NCBI RefSeq assembly: GCF_029714405.1
Contig: NZ_CP121650.1
Coordinates: forward strand, 682,001 to 746,000
Direction of reading: 5' to 3'
Source of the DNA: Bradyrhizobium sp. CB82
GTDB lineage: Bacteria; Pseudomonadota; Alphaproteobacteria; Rhizobiales; Xanthobacteraceae
DNA: 64,000 bases
Shown: one piece after another, positions 50,232 through 59,350 of the stretch
Layout: every line of letters starts with the position of its first letter
Numbering within the stretch: the first letter of the stretch is position 1
Program-made: the position numbers and the translations under genes
Notes under the pieces: model-generated
Database searches by the model: none
Told to the model about the DNA's origin: nothing
Seen by the model: the letters and a program-made list of their open reading frames with translations, nothing else

Positions 50232-51020
50232 CTACGGCTTGTCCGGCTGCTCCGGCGTGATCTGGAGCAGCGGCCCGGGACCGATCGAGATCTGGCCTGC
50301 GAAGGGCCGGTCATGCGCGGCGATCAGGAGGACGGAAGCCGCAACGCCGGTCGCGAACAGGCTCATGGCGATTGCCGCTGCGAGACGACTGTCGCAATGG
50401 ACGAGGCCGATCACCAGAAGCGCACAGGTTGCCTGCAGGTACAGGCACCACCATTTCACGGCATTCACTGCAGCCAGGCTGATGATGATCCGCTGCCGGC
50501 GCGCGTCCAGCGCCTGTTCGAGCGCGCTGATGAGCTCGCGCTGCACGGTCGCCTGCCCCGGATTTTGCGGCGCCATCGTGACGACGAGCTGCAATGCCTC
50601 GGCGAGCGCTGGCGGCGTCACTTTGAGCGAGGCTTCCCGGCGCGCCATCATCGGCCACTCCAGCGCCACTGCCTGTCCGACATAGTCGCGCACCAATCCG
50701 CGCAAGCGCGTCTCCTGCTCGGCCGGCATGCCGGCGGCGAGCAGCACGGCGCTCCTCAAGGCGCTGGCCTCGCGGCTGACGGCAGCGCTGGCGCGATCGC
50801 TGTCGCCCCAGACTTGCGCCGCGGTGAAGGCGACGAACAGGCCGAAGATGATCCCGAGCACCGGCAGCATGCCGGGCGAGATCGTCTTCAGCGATTTCGT
50901 GCGCGCCTCCGTCGCGAACAGCATGACCGCCGCGAACACGGTCATCGCGAGAAAATAGGTGAAGCCGAAAATCACCAGCACCATCCACGGCACCGGCAGG
51001 TTGTGCAGCCAGTCGCTCAT
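50232..51020 (-). CDS. DUF4239 (bestrophin-like) membrane protein
   Basis: A 262-residue inner-membrane protein with two helices at the N-terminus (VPWMVLVIFGFTYFLAMTV and GMLPVLGIIFGLFVAFTAAQ), a cytoplasmic or periplasmic helical middle (about 80-175) and two helices near the C-terminus (WWCLYLQATCALLVIGLV, AIAMSLFATGVAASVLLIAA). This is the DUF4239 arrangement, distantly linked to bestrophin channels. Function unknown. It is 28 bases downstream of radC's stop on the plus map but reads in the same minus direction. Confidence 0.78.
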   Translation of the reverse strand: MSDWLHNLPVPWMVLVIFGFTYFLAMTVFAAVMLFATEARTKSLKTISPGMLPVLGIIFGLFVAFTAAQVWGDSDRASAAVSREASALRSAVLLAAGMPAEQETRLRGLVRDYVGQAVALEWPMMARREASLKVTPPALAEALQLVVTMAPQNPGQATVQRELISALEQALDARRQRIIISLAAVNAVKWWCLYLQATCALLVIGLVHCDSRLAAAIAMSLFATGVAASVLLIAAHDRPFAGQISIGPGPLLQITPEQPDKP

Positions 51021-51048
51021 TTCATCTCATCACTTGCTTGAAAGCTCT

Positions 51049-51840
51049 TCAGATCAACCGCATCCCGCGCAAACTTGCATGCCCGCCCCTGCCGACGATG
51101 ATGTGGTCGTGCACGGCAATGCCAAGCGGTTTTGCGATCTCGATGATCGCCTTGGTCATCTGGATGTCGGCCTGCGAGGGCGAGGGATCGCCGCTCGGGT
51201 GGTTGTGGACCAGGATCAGCGCGGTCGCGGAGAGTTCGAGCGCGCGCTTGATAACCTCGCGCGGATAGACCGGGGTGTGATCGACGGTGCCGGTCTGTTG
51301 CACCTCGTCGGCGATGAGCTGGTTACGCTTGTCGAGGAATAGCAGCCGAAACTGCTCCTTGTCGGCGAACGCCATGCTGGAGCGGCAATAGTCGATCACC
51401 TCGTTCCAGGACGACAGGGCGTTGCGGCTCCTGACCTCGCCCCTGGTCACGCGGCTTGCAGCCGCCGCGATCAGCTTGAGCTGGTTGATCGCGGCCTCGC
51501 CCACACCATCGACATCGCGCAGCCGCGCCACTGGCGCATGGACGACCTCGGCGAACGAGCCGAACGTCTTGATCAGCGTCTTCGCAAGCGGTTTTGTGTC
51601 GCGCCGCGGCAGCGCCGGAAACAGCGCCATCTCCAGAAGTTCATAGTCGCTCAGCGCATCCGCGCCGGCGCTGTAAAAACGCTCGCGCAGCCGCTCGCGA
51701 TGGCCGTGATAGTGCGGCTCTGGGGGCGCGGGCTTCTCGGACGGGGCGCTGGACTTGGGGGCGTTGGACTTGGGGGCGCTGGGCTTGGCGGGCATCGTGC
51801 GCGCAGCATCGCCGCGGAAGGACGCTTTTGCAACCGCCAA
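51049..51840 (-). CDS. radC: RadC family JAB-domain protein
   Basis: A 263-residue protein. The N-terminal helix-hairpin region (about 65-110) has [20 protein letters not shown]. The C-terminal RadC/JAB metallo-domain has [20 protein letters not shown] and [14 protein letters not shown] at about residue 205, the complete JAMM zinc motif H-x-H-x7-S-x2-D. The name reflects an early link with DNA repair, now disputed. The Ala/Pro/Lys-rich N-terminal 45 residues vary between strains. The plus-strand GC-rich ORFs opposite are shadows. Confidence 0.88.
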   Translation of the reverse strand: MAVAKASFRGDAARTMPAKPSAPKSNAPKSSAPSEKPAPPEPHYHGHRERLRERFYSAGADALSDYELLEMALFPALPRRDTKPLAKTLIKTFGSFAEVVHAPVARLRDVDGVGEAAINQLKLIAAAASRVTRGEVRSRNALSSWNEVIDYCRSSMAFADKEQFRLLFLDKRNQLIADEVQQTGTVDHTPVYPREVIKRALELSATALILVHNHPSGDPSPSQADIQMTKAIIEIAKPLGIAVHDHIIVGRGGHASLRGMRLI

Positions 51841-51866
51841 TTGCGGAGCGGCTCACCAGCCCCGAT

Positions 51867-52703
51867 CTAGCGGCCCGGCTTCAGCCCCGGCACGAGCGCG
51901 GCGAGCCGGTCCTTGATCTGACGGCCGAACATGGGCCTGCCTGACGGCGGCGGTCCGCCGCGCGCGCCGGGTGGAGGTGGCGGCGAGGCGGGCCCCACGG
52001 TCGCGTCCGTGCGGCGGTCGACGCCGAGCGTCAGCGTTGCCACATAGCGGTCGCGCTCCTCCTTCACCGCGCAGAAGGCGCGATGCTCCGGGTCGGAACG
52101 CTGGATCACCATGTCGTTGGCGTTGATGATCGTGCGTTGCCGCGCGCGATCCTTGTAGGTGGGAACGTTGGTGTAGATGAACTCGTTCAGCGCGTCGGGC
52201 AGGAAGGTCTGCCCGGTCAGCACGTTTTTCTCGTCGAGGAACACCTTGAAATGGATGTGCGTGGTGCGCCCGTCATACCAGCCGGGATAGATGGTATCGA
52301 ACGCGACCCAGCCGGCCTCGTCGGTCACTTGCGTGCCGCGCAAAAACGTCTTGCTGGAGGCATCGATGTTGTGCGCGTCGCCCTGGCCGGGAAACGCCGA
52401 GTAGAGCCCTTGCGCGTCGCAATGCCAGATGTCGACCCGCGCGCCACGCATCACTGTGCAGGGACCTGCCTCGATCACGCGCAGCTTCAGCGTCAGCGGA
52501 ATGCCGGGCTTGCCTTCGGTGATGTCCGCGCGCACCAGCCTTGGATCTGAATAGAACGGCCCTTCCTCGGCGTGCGGCGTCAGGATGCAGGCCGGCTCAT
52601 CGGAAGCGGCGGGCTCGGACGCCGCCTGCGCGCGGGTTTGTAACAGGCCCGCGGCGCTGGCCGATGCAAACCCAAGGAAGCCGCGGCGCGTCGACGTGCT
52701 CAC
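51867..52703 (-). CDS. Tat-exported intradiol ring-cleavage dioxygenase-like protein
   Basis: A 278-residue protein of the protocatechuate 3,4-dioxygenase-like family. The N-terminus has a twin-arginine signal TRRGFLGFASASAAGL. The dioxygenase core holds iron ligands in the patterns DGRTTHIHFKVF (His) and YPGWYDGRTT (Tyr), with HAEEGPFYSDP and VDIWHCDAQGLYSAFPG upstream, all typical. The C-terminal tail is Pro/Gly-rich. GTG at 52703 has AGGAG upstream and begins directly at the Tat signal. Exported members of this family are known, but their substrates are not. Confidence 0.83.
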   Translation of the reverse strand: MSTSTRRGFLGFASASAAGLLQTRAQAASEPAASDEPACILTPHAEEGPFYSDPRLVRADITEGKPGIPLTLKLRVIEAGPCTVMRGARVDIWHCDAQGLYSAFPGQGDAHNIDASSKTFLRGTQVTDEAGWVAFDTIYPGWYDGRTTHIHFKVFLDEKNVLTGQTFLPDALNEFIYTNVPTYKDRARQRTIINANDMVIQRSDPEHRAFCAVKEERDRYVATLTLGVDRRTDATVGPASPPPPPGARGGPPPSGRPMFGRQIKDRLAALVPGLKPGR

Positions 52704-52782
52704 GTCATCTCTCCTGTTGCTTTGACGACAGATCGTCATCGGCGAACGGAATGGCAAGATCAGGCTTTGAAGATGTCGACAA

Positions 52783-53727
52783 TCAGCCCGCCGGTTTCCC
52801 GGCATTTCGCGCCGGCAGCGGCACCGTGACGGCAACGACGCCCGCGACGATGAGCGCCATTCCGGCGAGCATTGACCAGGTAAAGCGCTCACCGAGCCAT
52901 GCAGTGCCGAGCGCCACGGCGAAGCCCGCGCGCAGGTAACTTCCGCTGGTCGTGCCGAGCGGGCCGATCGTGTGGATCAGGCGGAAATAGATCACCATCG
53001 CAATCGCCGTGCAGACGATTGCGAGTGCGATCACCGCCGCGATCGCCTGCGCCGGCGGTGGCGCCAGCGTCCAGGAACGTTCGAGCACGGCGGCGGTGGG
53101 GAGCATGAGGATCGCGGCGCAGCTCATCGCTCCGGCCGCCGTGACGATCGCGGGAAGGTTCGAGAACCGCTGGCCCCATATCGGCGCGAGCGCGTAGCAG
53201 AAGCTCGCGCCGAGCACGGCGATCTGCGCCACTGGCGCCGCCGCGCCGATCTCAGACAGCGCATCCATGCCCATCGTCACGGTGACGCCCGCAAGGCCGA
53301 GACCGACGCCGATGATCTTCTGGCCGCTGATCGCCTGTCGTCCGCGCCCGGTCGTCAACGCGATCACCAGCACGAACATCGGCGGCGTCGCATTGAGCAC
53401 GCCGGCGAGGCCACTTGCGATATGCATCTCGCCCCAACTGATCAGGGTGAACGGCGCTGCGCTTTGCAGCAGCCCTTGCACGAGGAAAGCCGCCCACACC
53501 GATCCCTGGCGGGGAAGGGCGTGTCCCTGCGCGCGAGCGATCAGGATCAGGAGGATGGCCGCGATCGTCACGCGCGCGGCGACCATCGTGAATGGCGGAA
53601 TCGTGGGGATCGCCACCTTGATCAGCGTGAACGAGCTGCCCCAGATCAGTGAGAGAAGCAGCAGGAGCCCGATCTCGAATATGAGCGAGGGTTGTCCTGA
53701 CGCTGCCTGTTGTGCCTGCGTGCTCAT
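52783..53727 (-). CDS. EamA-family (DMT) transporter
   Basis: A 314-residue, ten-helix permease of the drug/metabolite transporter superfamily, made of two EamA repeats: LLLLSLIWGSSFTLIKVAIP in the first and ALAPIWGQRFSNLPAIV in the second. The start at 53727 has GGAGC upstream and begins MSTQAQQAASGQPSL; a longer form from 53799 is unlikely. Such proteins usually export amino acids or metabolites. It is divergent from the Ada-like gene that begins 132 bases away. Confidence 0.85.
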   Translation of the reverse strand: MSTQAQQAASGQPSLIFEIGLLLLLSLIWGSSFTLIKVAIPTIPPFTMVAARVTIAAILLILIARAQGHALPRQGSVWAAFLVQGLLQSAAPFTLISWGEMHIASGLAGVLNATPPMFVLVIALTTGRGRQAISGQKIIGVGLGLAGVTVTMGMDALSEIGAAAPVAQIAVLGASFCYALAPIWGQRFSNLPAIVTAAGAMSCAAILMLPTAAVLERSWTLAPPPAQAIAAVIALAIVCTAIAMVIYFRLIHTIGPLGTTSGSYLRAGFAVALGTAWLGERFTWSMLAGMALIVAGVVAVTVPLPARNAGKPAG

Positions 53728-53858
53728 GCGATTTGCTCCGGGATCTGTCGGCACTATGATCCCGAGCGGCGGTGCAGGCTGGCTGAATTCGGACCTCATC
53801 GCCCGATCGAGTCCGATTTCAGCTACTCGGCGGGCCCTGTTGAAACTATGATTTCGTC

Positions 53859-54455
53859 ATGGCGAAGGCCCTGGCGCATCGGCAAACGCTGCCACCGCAT
53901 CTCGATTGGGAGACCTGCGATCGCGCGCGGCTGGCGCGCGCCCGCGCGTTCGACGGCCTGTTCTTTTCCGGCGTTCGCTCGACGCGCATCTACTGCCGGC
54001 CGGTCTGTCCGGTTCGCCCGGCGCGCTCCGAGAACGTCACCTTCTATGCGACCGCTGCCGCCGCCGAGCGTGCCGGCTTTCGCCCATGCCTCCGTTGCCG
54101 GCCGGAAACAGCGCCGGGTTCTCCGGCCTGGATGGGAACCGCCACCACCGTCGCGCGGGGGATGCGGCTGATCAATGACGGCTTTCTCGATCGGGCGTCG
54201 ATGGCGGAGCTTGCCGAAGCCCTTGGCGTCGGGCCGCGTCATCTGCTGCGCCTGTTCATGCGCCATGCCTGCGCGAGCCCGAGCGAGATCGCGGCGACGC
54301 GGCGCGTACAGGAAGCCAAGCGCCTGATCGACCAGACGGACATGCCGTTGGCGAAGATTGCTTTCGCTGCGGGGTTCGGCAGCGTTCGGCGATTCAACGA
54401 TGCCTTTGCGGCAACCTACAAGCGGCCACCATCGTCATTCCGGCGTTCACGATAG
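53859..54455 (+). CDS. AdaA-like methylphosphotriester acceptor and AraC-type regulator
   Basis: A 198-residue protein. The N-terminal Ada zinc domain (about 15-85) has GVRSTRIYCRPVCPVRPAR with the methyl-accepting cysteine in YCRPVC, and FRPCLRCRPE with the other zinc ligands. The AraC-type double helix-turn-helix follows (about 100-195): MAELAEALGVGPRHLLRLFM and PLAKIAFAAGFGSVRRFNDA. The alkylguanine transferase domain of full Ada is absent, as in AdaA. It should sense DNA methylation damage and activate repair genes. Confidence 0.86.
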   Translation: MAKALAHRQTLPPHLDWETCDRARLARARAFDGLFFSGVRSTRIYCRPVCPVRPARSENVTFYATAAAAERAGFRPCLRCRPETAPGSPAWMGTATTVARGMRLINDGFLDRASMAELAEALGVGPRHLLRLFMRHACASPSEIAATRRVQEAKRLIDQTDMPLAKIAFAAGFGSVRRFNDAFAATYKRPPSSFRRSR

Positions 54456-54477
54456 ACGGTGCGACGGTCGCGACGCA

Positions 54478-55296
54478 TCAGCCGATCTGCTTCTCGCCGT
54501 GCCGCTCCGACAGCGTGAAGATCTCGACGCCCGTGGCGGTCACGCCGACGGAGTGCTCGAACTGCGCCGACAGCGAACGGTCGCGGGTCACCGCGGTCCA
54601 GCCGTCGGAGAGAATCTTCACATGCGGCTTGCCGAGATTGATCATCGGTTCGATGGTGAAGAACATGCCGGGCTTGAGCTGCACGCCTTCGCCGGGCCGG
54701 CCGATATGGATGATGTTCGGCTCGTCGTGGAACATGCGCCCCAGGCCGTGGCCGCAGAAATCGCGCACCACGCTCATGCCCTGCGGCTCGACGAAGCTCT
54801 GGATGGCGTGACCGATATCGCCGGTAGTGGCGCCGGGCTTTACGGCGGCGATGCCGCGCATCATCGCTTCATAGGTCACTTCGATCAGCCGCTCGGCTTT
54901 GCGCGCAATCGGGCCGATCGCATACATCCGGCTGGAGTCGCCGTACCAACCATCAACGATGAAGGTGACGTCGATGTTGACGATGTCGCCTTCCTTCAGC
55001 GGCCGGTCGCCGGGCATGCCGTGGCAGACCACGTGGTTGAGCGAGGTGCAGGTCGAATAGCGATAGCCGCGATACATCAGCGTCGCCGGATAGGCACCGT
55101 TGCTGAAGGCGAATTCGCGGACGAACTCGTCGATGCGCGAGGTCGGCACGCCCGGGCCGACGATGTCGGTCAGCTCGTCGAGACACTTGGCCACCAGCGC
55201 GCCTGCTTTGCGCATGCCGATGAACGCGTTCGGGCCATGCAGCTTGATCTGTCCGGTCTTGCGCAAGGAAGTATCGGTGGCTTCGACGTAGCTCAT
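54478..55296 (-). CDS. map: type I methionine aminopeptidase
   Basis: A 272-residue cytoplasmic dimetal peptidase that removes initiator methionine. All five metal ligands are visible: VNIDVTFIVDGWYGDSS (two Asp) at about 110, FCGHGLGRMFHDEP (His) at about 180, FTIEPMINLG (Glu) at about 213 and AQFEHSVGVT (Glu) at about 244; CHGMPGD holds the substrate His. It is an essential gene. Start as given, MSYVEATDTSLRKTG. Confidence 0.93.
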   Translation of the reverse strand: MSYVEATDTSLRKTGQIKLHGPNAFIGMRKAGALVAKCLDELTDIVGPGVPTSRIDEFVREFAFSNGAYPATLMYRGYRYSTCTSLNHVVCHGMPGDRPLKEGDIVNIDVTFIVDGWYGDSSRMYAIGPIARKAERLIEVTYEAMMRGIAAVKPGATTGDIGHAIQSFVEPQGMSVVRDFCGHGLGRMFHDEPNIIHIGRPGEGVQLKPGMFFTIEPMINLGKPHVKILSDGWTAVTRDRSLSAQFEHSVGVTATGVEIFTLSERHGEKQIG

Positions 55297-55400
55297 GAGG
55301 GTCGCGGTCTTTTCAGCGGAAGCGTTTGATTTCTGGCCTCAATTTAATGATCGCGGGCCGTCATGCAAGCTGCGCGGAGCCGCCCGGGGCAAAAACCGTC

Positions 55401-56711
55401 TCAACTCGGGACTTCTACCGTGGTTTCGGCCGGCAGCGCGCCGCCACGGACGCGGATTTCGCGCACGGGGTAGGGAACCCGGATGCCCTCGCGCTTGAAG
55501 GCATCCCACAGTGCCAGCATCACGTCGCTCTTGACGTTGTCCATGCCGTCAGGGTCCGCGATCCAGAAAGTCAGCGAGAACTTCATCCCGGCCTCCGCGA
55601 ATTCGGTCAGGATGCAGTTCGCCGGCTTGCCCTTCTGCGCCCGCGGGTGGGCTGCGGCCGTATCGGCGGCGAGCTTGCAGACGAGCCGCGGATCGGCGTC
55701 GTAATTGGTACCGAAGGCGATCTTCACCAGCGTGTTCTTGTCGGTGTAGGTCCAGTTGACGACCTTTTGCGTCACCAGATCCTCGTTCGGCACCAGGAAT
55801 TCGCGGCCGTCGCCGGCGGCGACGGAAATGTAGCGCGTCTTCATCGCGCTGATGCGCCCGGTATTGTCGCCGATGGTGACGAGGTCGCCGGGCTTCACCG
55901 ACTTGTCCGCGAGCAAGATGATACCGGAGATGAAGTTCGCGACGATCTTCTGGAGGCCGATACCGATACCGACGCCGACAGCGCCGGAGAACACCGCGAG
56001 CGCCGAGAGGTTGATGCCGACGGCGTCGAGCGCGATGACGACGGCCACCGTCAAAAGACCGATGCGGATGATCTTGATCAGCAGCACCTGGACCGACGGC
56101 GTCAGGTCGGTCGTCGAGTTGATCCGGCTCTCGGCGAAATTGCTGGCGATATTGGTGAGCCAGAGCGCGACGATCAGGAGCGCGCCGGCCTTGATCAGCA
56201 AAAGCGGTGTCAGCCGCAATCCACCGAGCATGATACCGAAGGAATCGAGCAGATCGACCGTCGCGTCCAACTGGCCGATGATGGAGAGAGCGGCGACGAA
56301 CCACGCCGTGACCGACACCAGCTTGACGATGAAGGCGTTGCGCAGCACCGAGGTGAGGAGACGGATGACGAGCCAGGCAAGGCCGAGCTTTGCAGCGACC
56401 ATCAGGAGATAGCTGCGGCTCGGCCAGGTCGCATGGTACATCACCACGCGCTCGACGATGATCAGGAAGGTGAATACCGCCGTGGAGGCGCTGCCGATCA
56501 GCACGCGGATGAAGTGGCGAAGCGGCAGCGGCCAGCGCATCGCCAGCGAGGTCATGTCGATGCGGTTGCGGATGGCGGCCTCGGAGGCATAGGCGATCCC
56601 GGCCGCGGCCAGCATCAGGCCGAATTGCAGGTAGAACCAGGGCGAAGTGATCTCGGCGCCGACGCTGCGCGCCGTCGTCTGCAAGAACTCCATGAGGTCT
56701 TTGAGGTCCAT
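55401..56711 (-). CDS. MscS-family mechanosensitive ion channel
   Basis: A 436-residue inner-membrane channel. An N-terminal part with several helices (about 20-185) precedes the MscS core. The pore helix with small residues is GAVGVGIGIGLQKIVANFIS at about residue 240. VKPGDLVTIGDNTGRISAM begins the beta domain and FLVPNEDLVTQKVVNWTYTD continues it. It opens on membrane tension to release solutes. The start at 56711 (MDLKDLMEFLQTT) is preferred over 56798, which would add residues without a family match. Confidence 0.9.
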   Translation of the reverse strand: MDLKDLMEFLQTTARSVGAEITSPWFYLQFGLMLAAAGIAYASEAAIRNRIDMTSLAMRWPLPLRHFIRVLIGSASTAVFTFLIIVERVVMYHATWPSRSYLLMVAAKLGLAWLVIRLLTSVLRNAFIVKLVSVTAWFVAALSIIGQLDATVDLLDSFGIMLGGLRLTPLLLIKAGALLIVALWLTNIASNFAESRINSTTDLTPSVQVLLIKIIRIGLLTVAVVIALDAVGINLSALAVFSGAVGVGIGIGLQKIVANFISGIILLADKSVKPGDLVTIGDNTGRISAMKTRYISVAAGDGREFLVPNEDLVTQKVVNWTYTDKNTLVKIAFGTNYDADPRLVCKLAADTAAAHPRAQKGKPANCILTEFAEAGMKFSLTFWIADPDGMDNVKSDVMLALWDAFKREGIRVPYPVREIRVRGGALPAETTVEVPS

Positions 56712-56925
56712 GTCTATGGCGAAATTTCGTTGGCGGCGGATCGGGCGGATTTGATTCGGGACAGCGGCAGAATCCCACAAAGGGCGCGGCCGGGCCATCG
56801 ATACACCGGCACGTGATGCGAGTTAAGGCCGTAAAATGCGGGCAGATTGCCGCGAGCGGCAGAAATGGGTTGGCGGGCAAGTGTGGCGACGATAAGGATG
56901 CTGGTACAGGGATTGCCGGTCTTCG

Positions 56926-57086
56926 CCTCGTCCCGCTTGCGGGGAGAGGCCGGATCGCATCGCCAGATGCGATCCGGGTGAGGGGACTCTCCACAAGTCC
57001 GACCGTCACCGTCCTCGCGGAGACTCCCCCTCACCCACCCTCTCCGGGCAAGCTATGCTTGTCCCGGCCGCGCAAGCGGGGCGAGG
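56926..57086. repeat. composite intergenic inverted repeat
   Basis: Outer arms CCTCGTCCCGCTTGCG and CGCAAGCGGGGCGAGG pair with one mismatch over 161 bases. Inside lie a perfect 12-bp hairpin CCGGATCGCATC with loop GCCA (56950-56977), and GGGTGAGGGG pairing with CCCCTCACCC. It shares the modules GGGGAGAGG and CGGGTGAGGGG with the element at 37918-38041. It lies between the MscS gene and the antiporter gene. Confidence 0.68.
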
Positions 57087-57152
57087 GAGTGCACGGCCGG
57101 CGATGCCCTGAACGGAATCTCGTCGGCTCTTTGGAGTGACCAGCAGCACCAC

Positions 57153-58946
57153 ATGGCGTCCCTCGACTCGGTCAGCATCGCGATCCTGCTCGGCGCCGTC
57201 CTGGTGATGGCGGGCATCCTGTCGAGCCTGCTTGCGTTGCGTTTCGGCGCGCCCCTGCTGCTGGTCTTCCTCGGCATTGGCATGCTGGCCGGCGATTCCG
57301 GCCCCGGGCAATTGCAGTTCAACGACGTGCGGACGACCTATCTGGTCGGCTCGGTGGCGCTGGCGCTGATCCTGTTCGACGGCGGCCTGCGCACGCGCTT
57401 CCAGAGCATCCGCGCAGTTCTGGCACCGTCCGTGGTGCTCGCGACCGTCGGCGTGCTCCTGACCGCGCTGATCACGGCGCCGTTTGCAAAATATGCGCTC
57501 GACCTCAACTGGGCGGAGTCGCTGCTGGTCGGCGCCGTCGTCGCCTCGACCGATGCAGCGGCGGTGTTCCTGCTGGTGCATACGCAGGGCCTGCGCCTGC
57601 GTCCGCGCGTCGGCGCGACGCTGGAGGCCGAATCCGGCACCAACGACCCCTTCGCGATCTTCCTCACCTTGATGCTGGTCGAATACATCTCGCTGGGGTC
57701 GAGCACGCCGGGCCACGTCGTCATGGAGTTCATCCAGGAGGCCGTTCTGGGTGCGATCGTCGGCGTGATCGGCGGCCGGCTGGTGGTGATCGCGCTCAAC
57801 CAGGTAGCGCTGCCGCAGGGGCTGCACGCGCCGTTCGTGACGACGGCGGCCCTCGTCATCTTCGGTGGCTCGCAGATCATGCACGCCTCGGGGTTTCTCG
57901 CGGTCTATCTCGCCGGCATCATCATCGGCAACCGGCCGACCCGCGCGCATAATTCGGTGGTGACGTTTCTGGACGCCGCGACCTGGCTCGCGCAGATCGT
58001 GATGTTCGTGCTGCTCGGCCTGCTGGTCTCGCCGCAGCGGCTCGGCTCCAGCGCCGTGCCCGCGATCGGCGTCGCGTTGGTCCTGATGCTGATCGCGCGG
58101 CCGCTCGCCGTGTTCCTCTGCCTTGCGCCGTTCCGCTTCAACTGGCGCGAAAAGGTCTTCATCGCCTGGACGGGCTTGCGCGGCGCGGTCGCGATCTTCC
58201 TGGCCTCGATCCCGATGCTGGTCGGGTTGTCGAAGGCCTATCTCTATTTCGACGTCGCCTTCGTGGTCGTCATCATCTCGCTGCTCTTGCAAGGCTGGAC
58301 GCTGGCGCCCGCGGCGCGCAGGCTGCATGTCGCGCTGCCGCGCAGCGAGCGCGGTCCGCGCCGTGTCGAGCTCGACCTGCCCGGCCAGCTCGAGCAGCAG
58401 CTCGTCGGCTATGCCGTGCGGCCCAAGAGCCTGTATTTCCGCCGTGGCCTGATCCCGTCCTGGTCCAAGCCGACGCTGGTGATTCGCAACGAGAACATTT
58501 TAACGCCCATGGAAGCCGACCCGATCGCGCCGGGCGACTACATCTATCTGCTGGCGCCGCCGGAAAAGGCCGAGTCGCTCGACCGCTTCTTCGTCGATAT
58601 GCAGCCGAGCACCGCACCCGACCCGCATCTGCTCGGCGACTTCATGGTCTCCGGCGAGCACACGCTGGCCGAGCTTGCCGGGATCTACGGCGTCAAGGTG
58701 AGCGAGGACGAGGGCAAGCTGACGCTCGCCGATTATTTCGACGTCCATCTCGACCGCGCGCCAAAGGAAGGCGCCGAGCTCGCGCTGGACGAGATCGTTC
58801 TGGTCGCCCGTTCGATCTCCGGCGGCCGCGTCAACGTCGTCGGCCTGCGGCTGCCCGAGGACGAGGAGAAGGCGGAGCCGCAGACGCGGATGAAGGCGCT
58901 ACGCCGTAAGCTCGCGGATTTATGGACTTCGGTGGCGGGGATTTAG
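57153..58946 (+). CDS. potassium/proton antiporter (CPA1 family, NhaP2/CvrA-like)
   Basis: A 597-residue inner-membrane antiporter. The membrane part (about 1-385) has the family runs VFLGIGMLAGDSGPGQLQF, ALILFDGGLRTRF, VGAVVASTDAAAVFLLV (the conserved TD) and LEAESGTNDPFAIFLTLMLV (the ND pair). A TrkA-C-type domain lies at about 415-480 and a CorC/HlyC-like domain at about 495-590, the arrangement of NhaP2/CvrA. It exports potassium for protons. Its transcript starts after the composite repeat. Confidence 0.9.
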   Translation: MASLDSVSIAILLGAVLVMAGILSSLLALRFGAPLLLVFLGIGMLAGDSGPGQLQFNDVRTTYLVGSVALALILFDGGLRTRFQSIRAVLAPSVVLATVGVLLTALITAPFAKYALDLNWAESLLVGAVVASTDAAAVFLLVHTQGLRLRPRVGATLEAESGTNDPFAIFLTLMLVEYISLGSSTPGHVVMEFIQEAVLGAIVGVIGGRLVVIALNQVALPQGLHAPFVTTAALVIFGGSQIMHASGFLAVYLAGIIIGNRPTRAHNSVVTFLDAATWLAQIVMFVLLGLLVSPQRLGSSAVPAIGVALVLMLIARPLAVFLCLAPFRFNWREKVFIAWTGLRGAVAIFLASIPMLVGLSKAYLYFDVAFVVVIISLLLQGWTLAPAARRLHVALPRSERGPRRVELDLPGQLEQQLVGYAVRPKSLYFRRGLIPSWSKPTLVIRNENILTPMEADPIAPGDYIYLLAPPEKAESLDRFFVDMQPSTAPDPHLLGDFMVSGEHTLAELAGIYGVKVSEDEGKLTLADYFDVHLDRAPKEGAELALDEIVLVARSISGGRVNVVGLRLPEDEEKAEPQTRMKALRRKLADLWTSVAGI

Positions 58947-59082
58947 CTCCATCCGATCGAGGTGGGAACCGCCGCCAAACCGCCGTGACTTGCCGCATAT
59001 TCGCGCACGGATCGTGATCGGAACCCGGAACGCTCGCCTGTGCCCCCAGTTAGCCGCGTGGCAACATAACAGGAGTGGTTCC

Positions 59083-59343
59083 ATGCGAAAGTTCATCCTG
59101 CCCCTCGTGGTGGCGCTTGGTGTTGGATCGGCAGCGCCTGCCATGGCCTTTGATTCCGGCGACCAGATCTCGATGGAGGCCGCGCTCGATATTGCCACCG
59201 GCCTCGGCATTCGAACCGTGTCGCATACCCAGTTCCTCGGGGATGAATGGGAGATCGAAGGCCGTGACCGCGCCGACCGCTGGATGAAAGTCTATGTCGA
59301 CGCCAGCACCGGCGACGTGCGCAACGTCGAGCGCGGGTGGTAG
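59083..59343 (+). CDS. small secreted PepSY-type protein
   Basis: An 86-residue exported protein. Signal peptide through APAMAFDS at about residue 24, then a single PepSY-like module: SMEAALDIATGLGIRTVSHT, WEIEGRDRADRWMKVYVDAS, TGDVRNVER. PepSY modules are often inhibitors or sensors in the cell envelope. ATG at 59083 (after ACAGGAG) is chosen; an upstream in-frame ATG at 58990 is not supported. Confidence 0.78.
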   Translation: MRKFILPLVVALGVGSAAPAMAFDSGDQISMEAALDIATGLGIRTVSHTQFLGDEWEIEGRDRADRWMKVYVDASTGDVRNVERGW

Positions 59344-59350
59344 CCGCATC

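Noticed and set aside
50063..50314. Basic ORF between the IclR and DUF4239 genes
   Set aside because: Composition is Arg/Ser-rich noise and it overlaps the DUF4239 3' end; no start signal.
57006..58328. 440-codon minus-strand ORF over the antiporter gene
   Set aside because: Repetitive Arg/Asp/Gln/His composition typical of an antisense frame.
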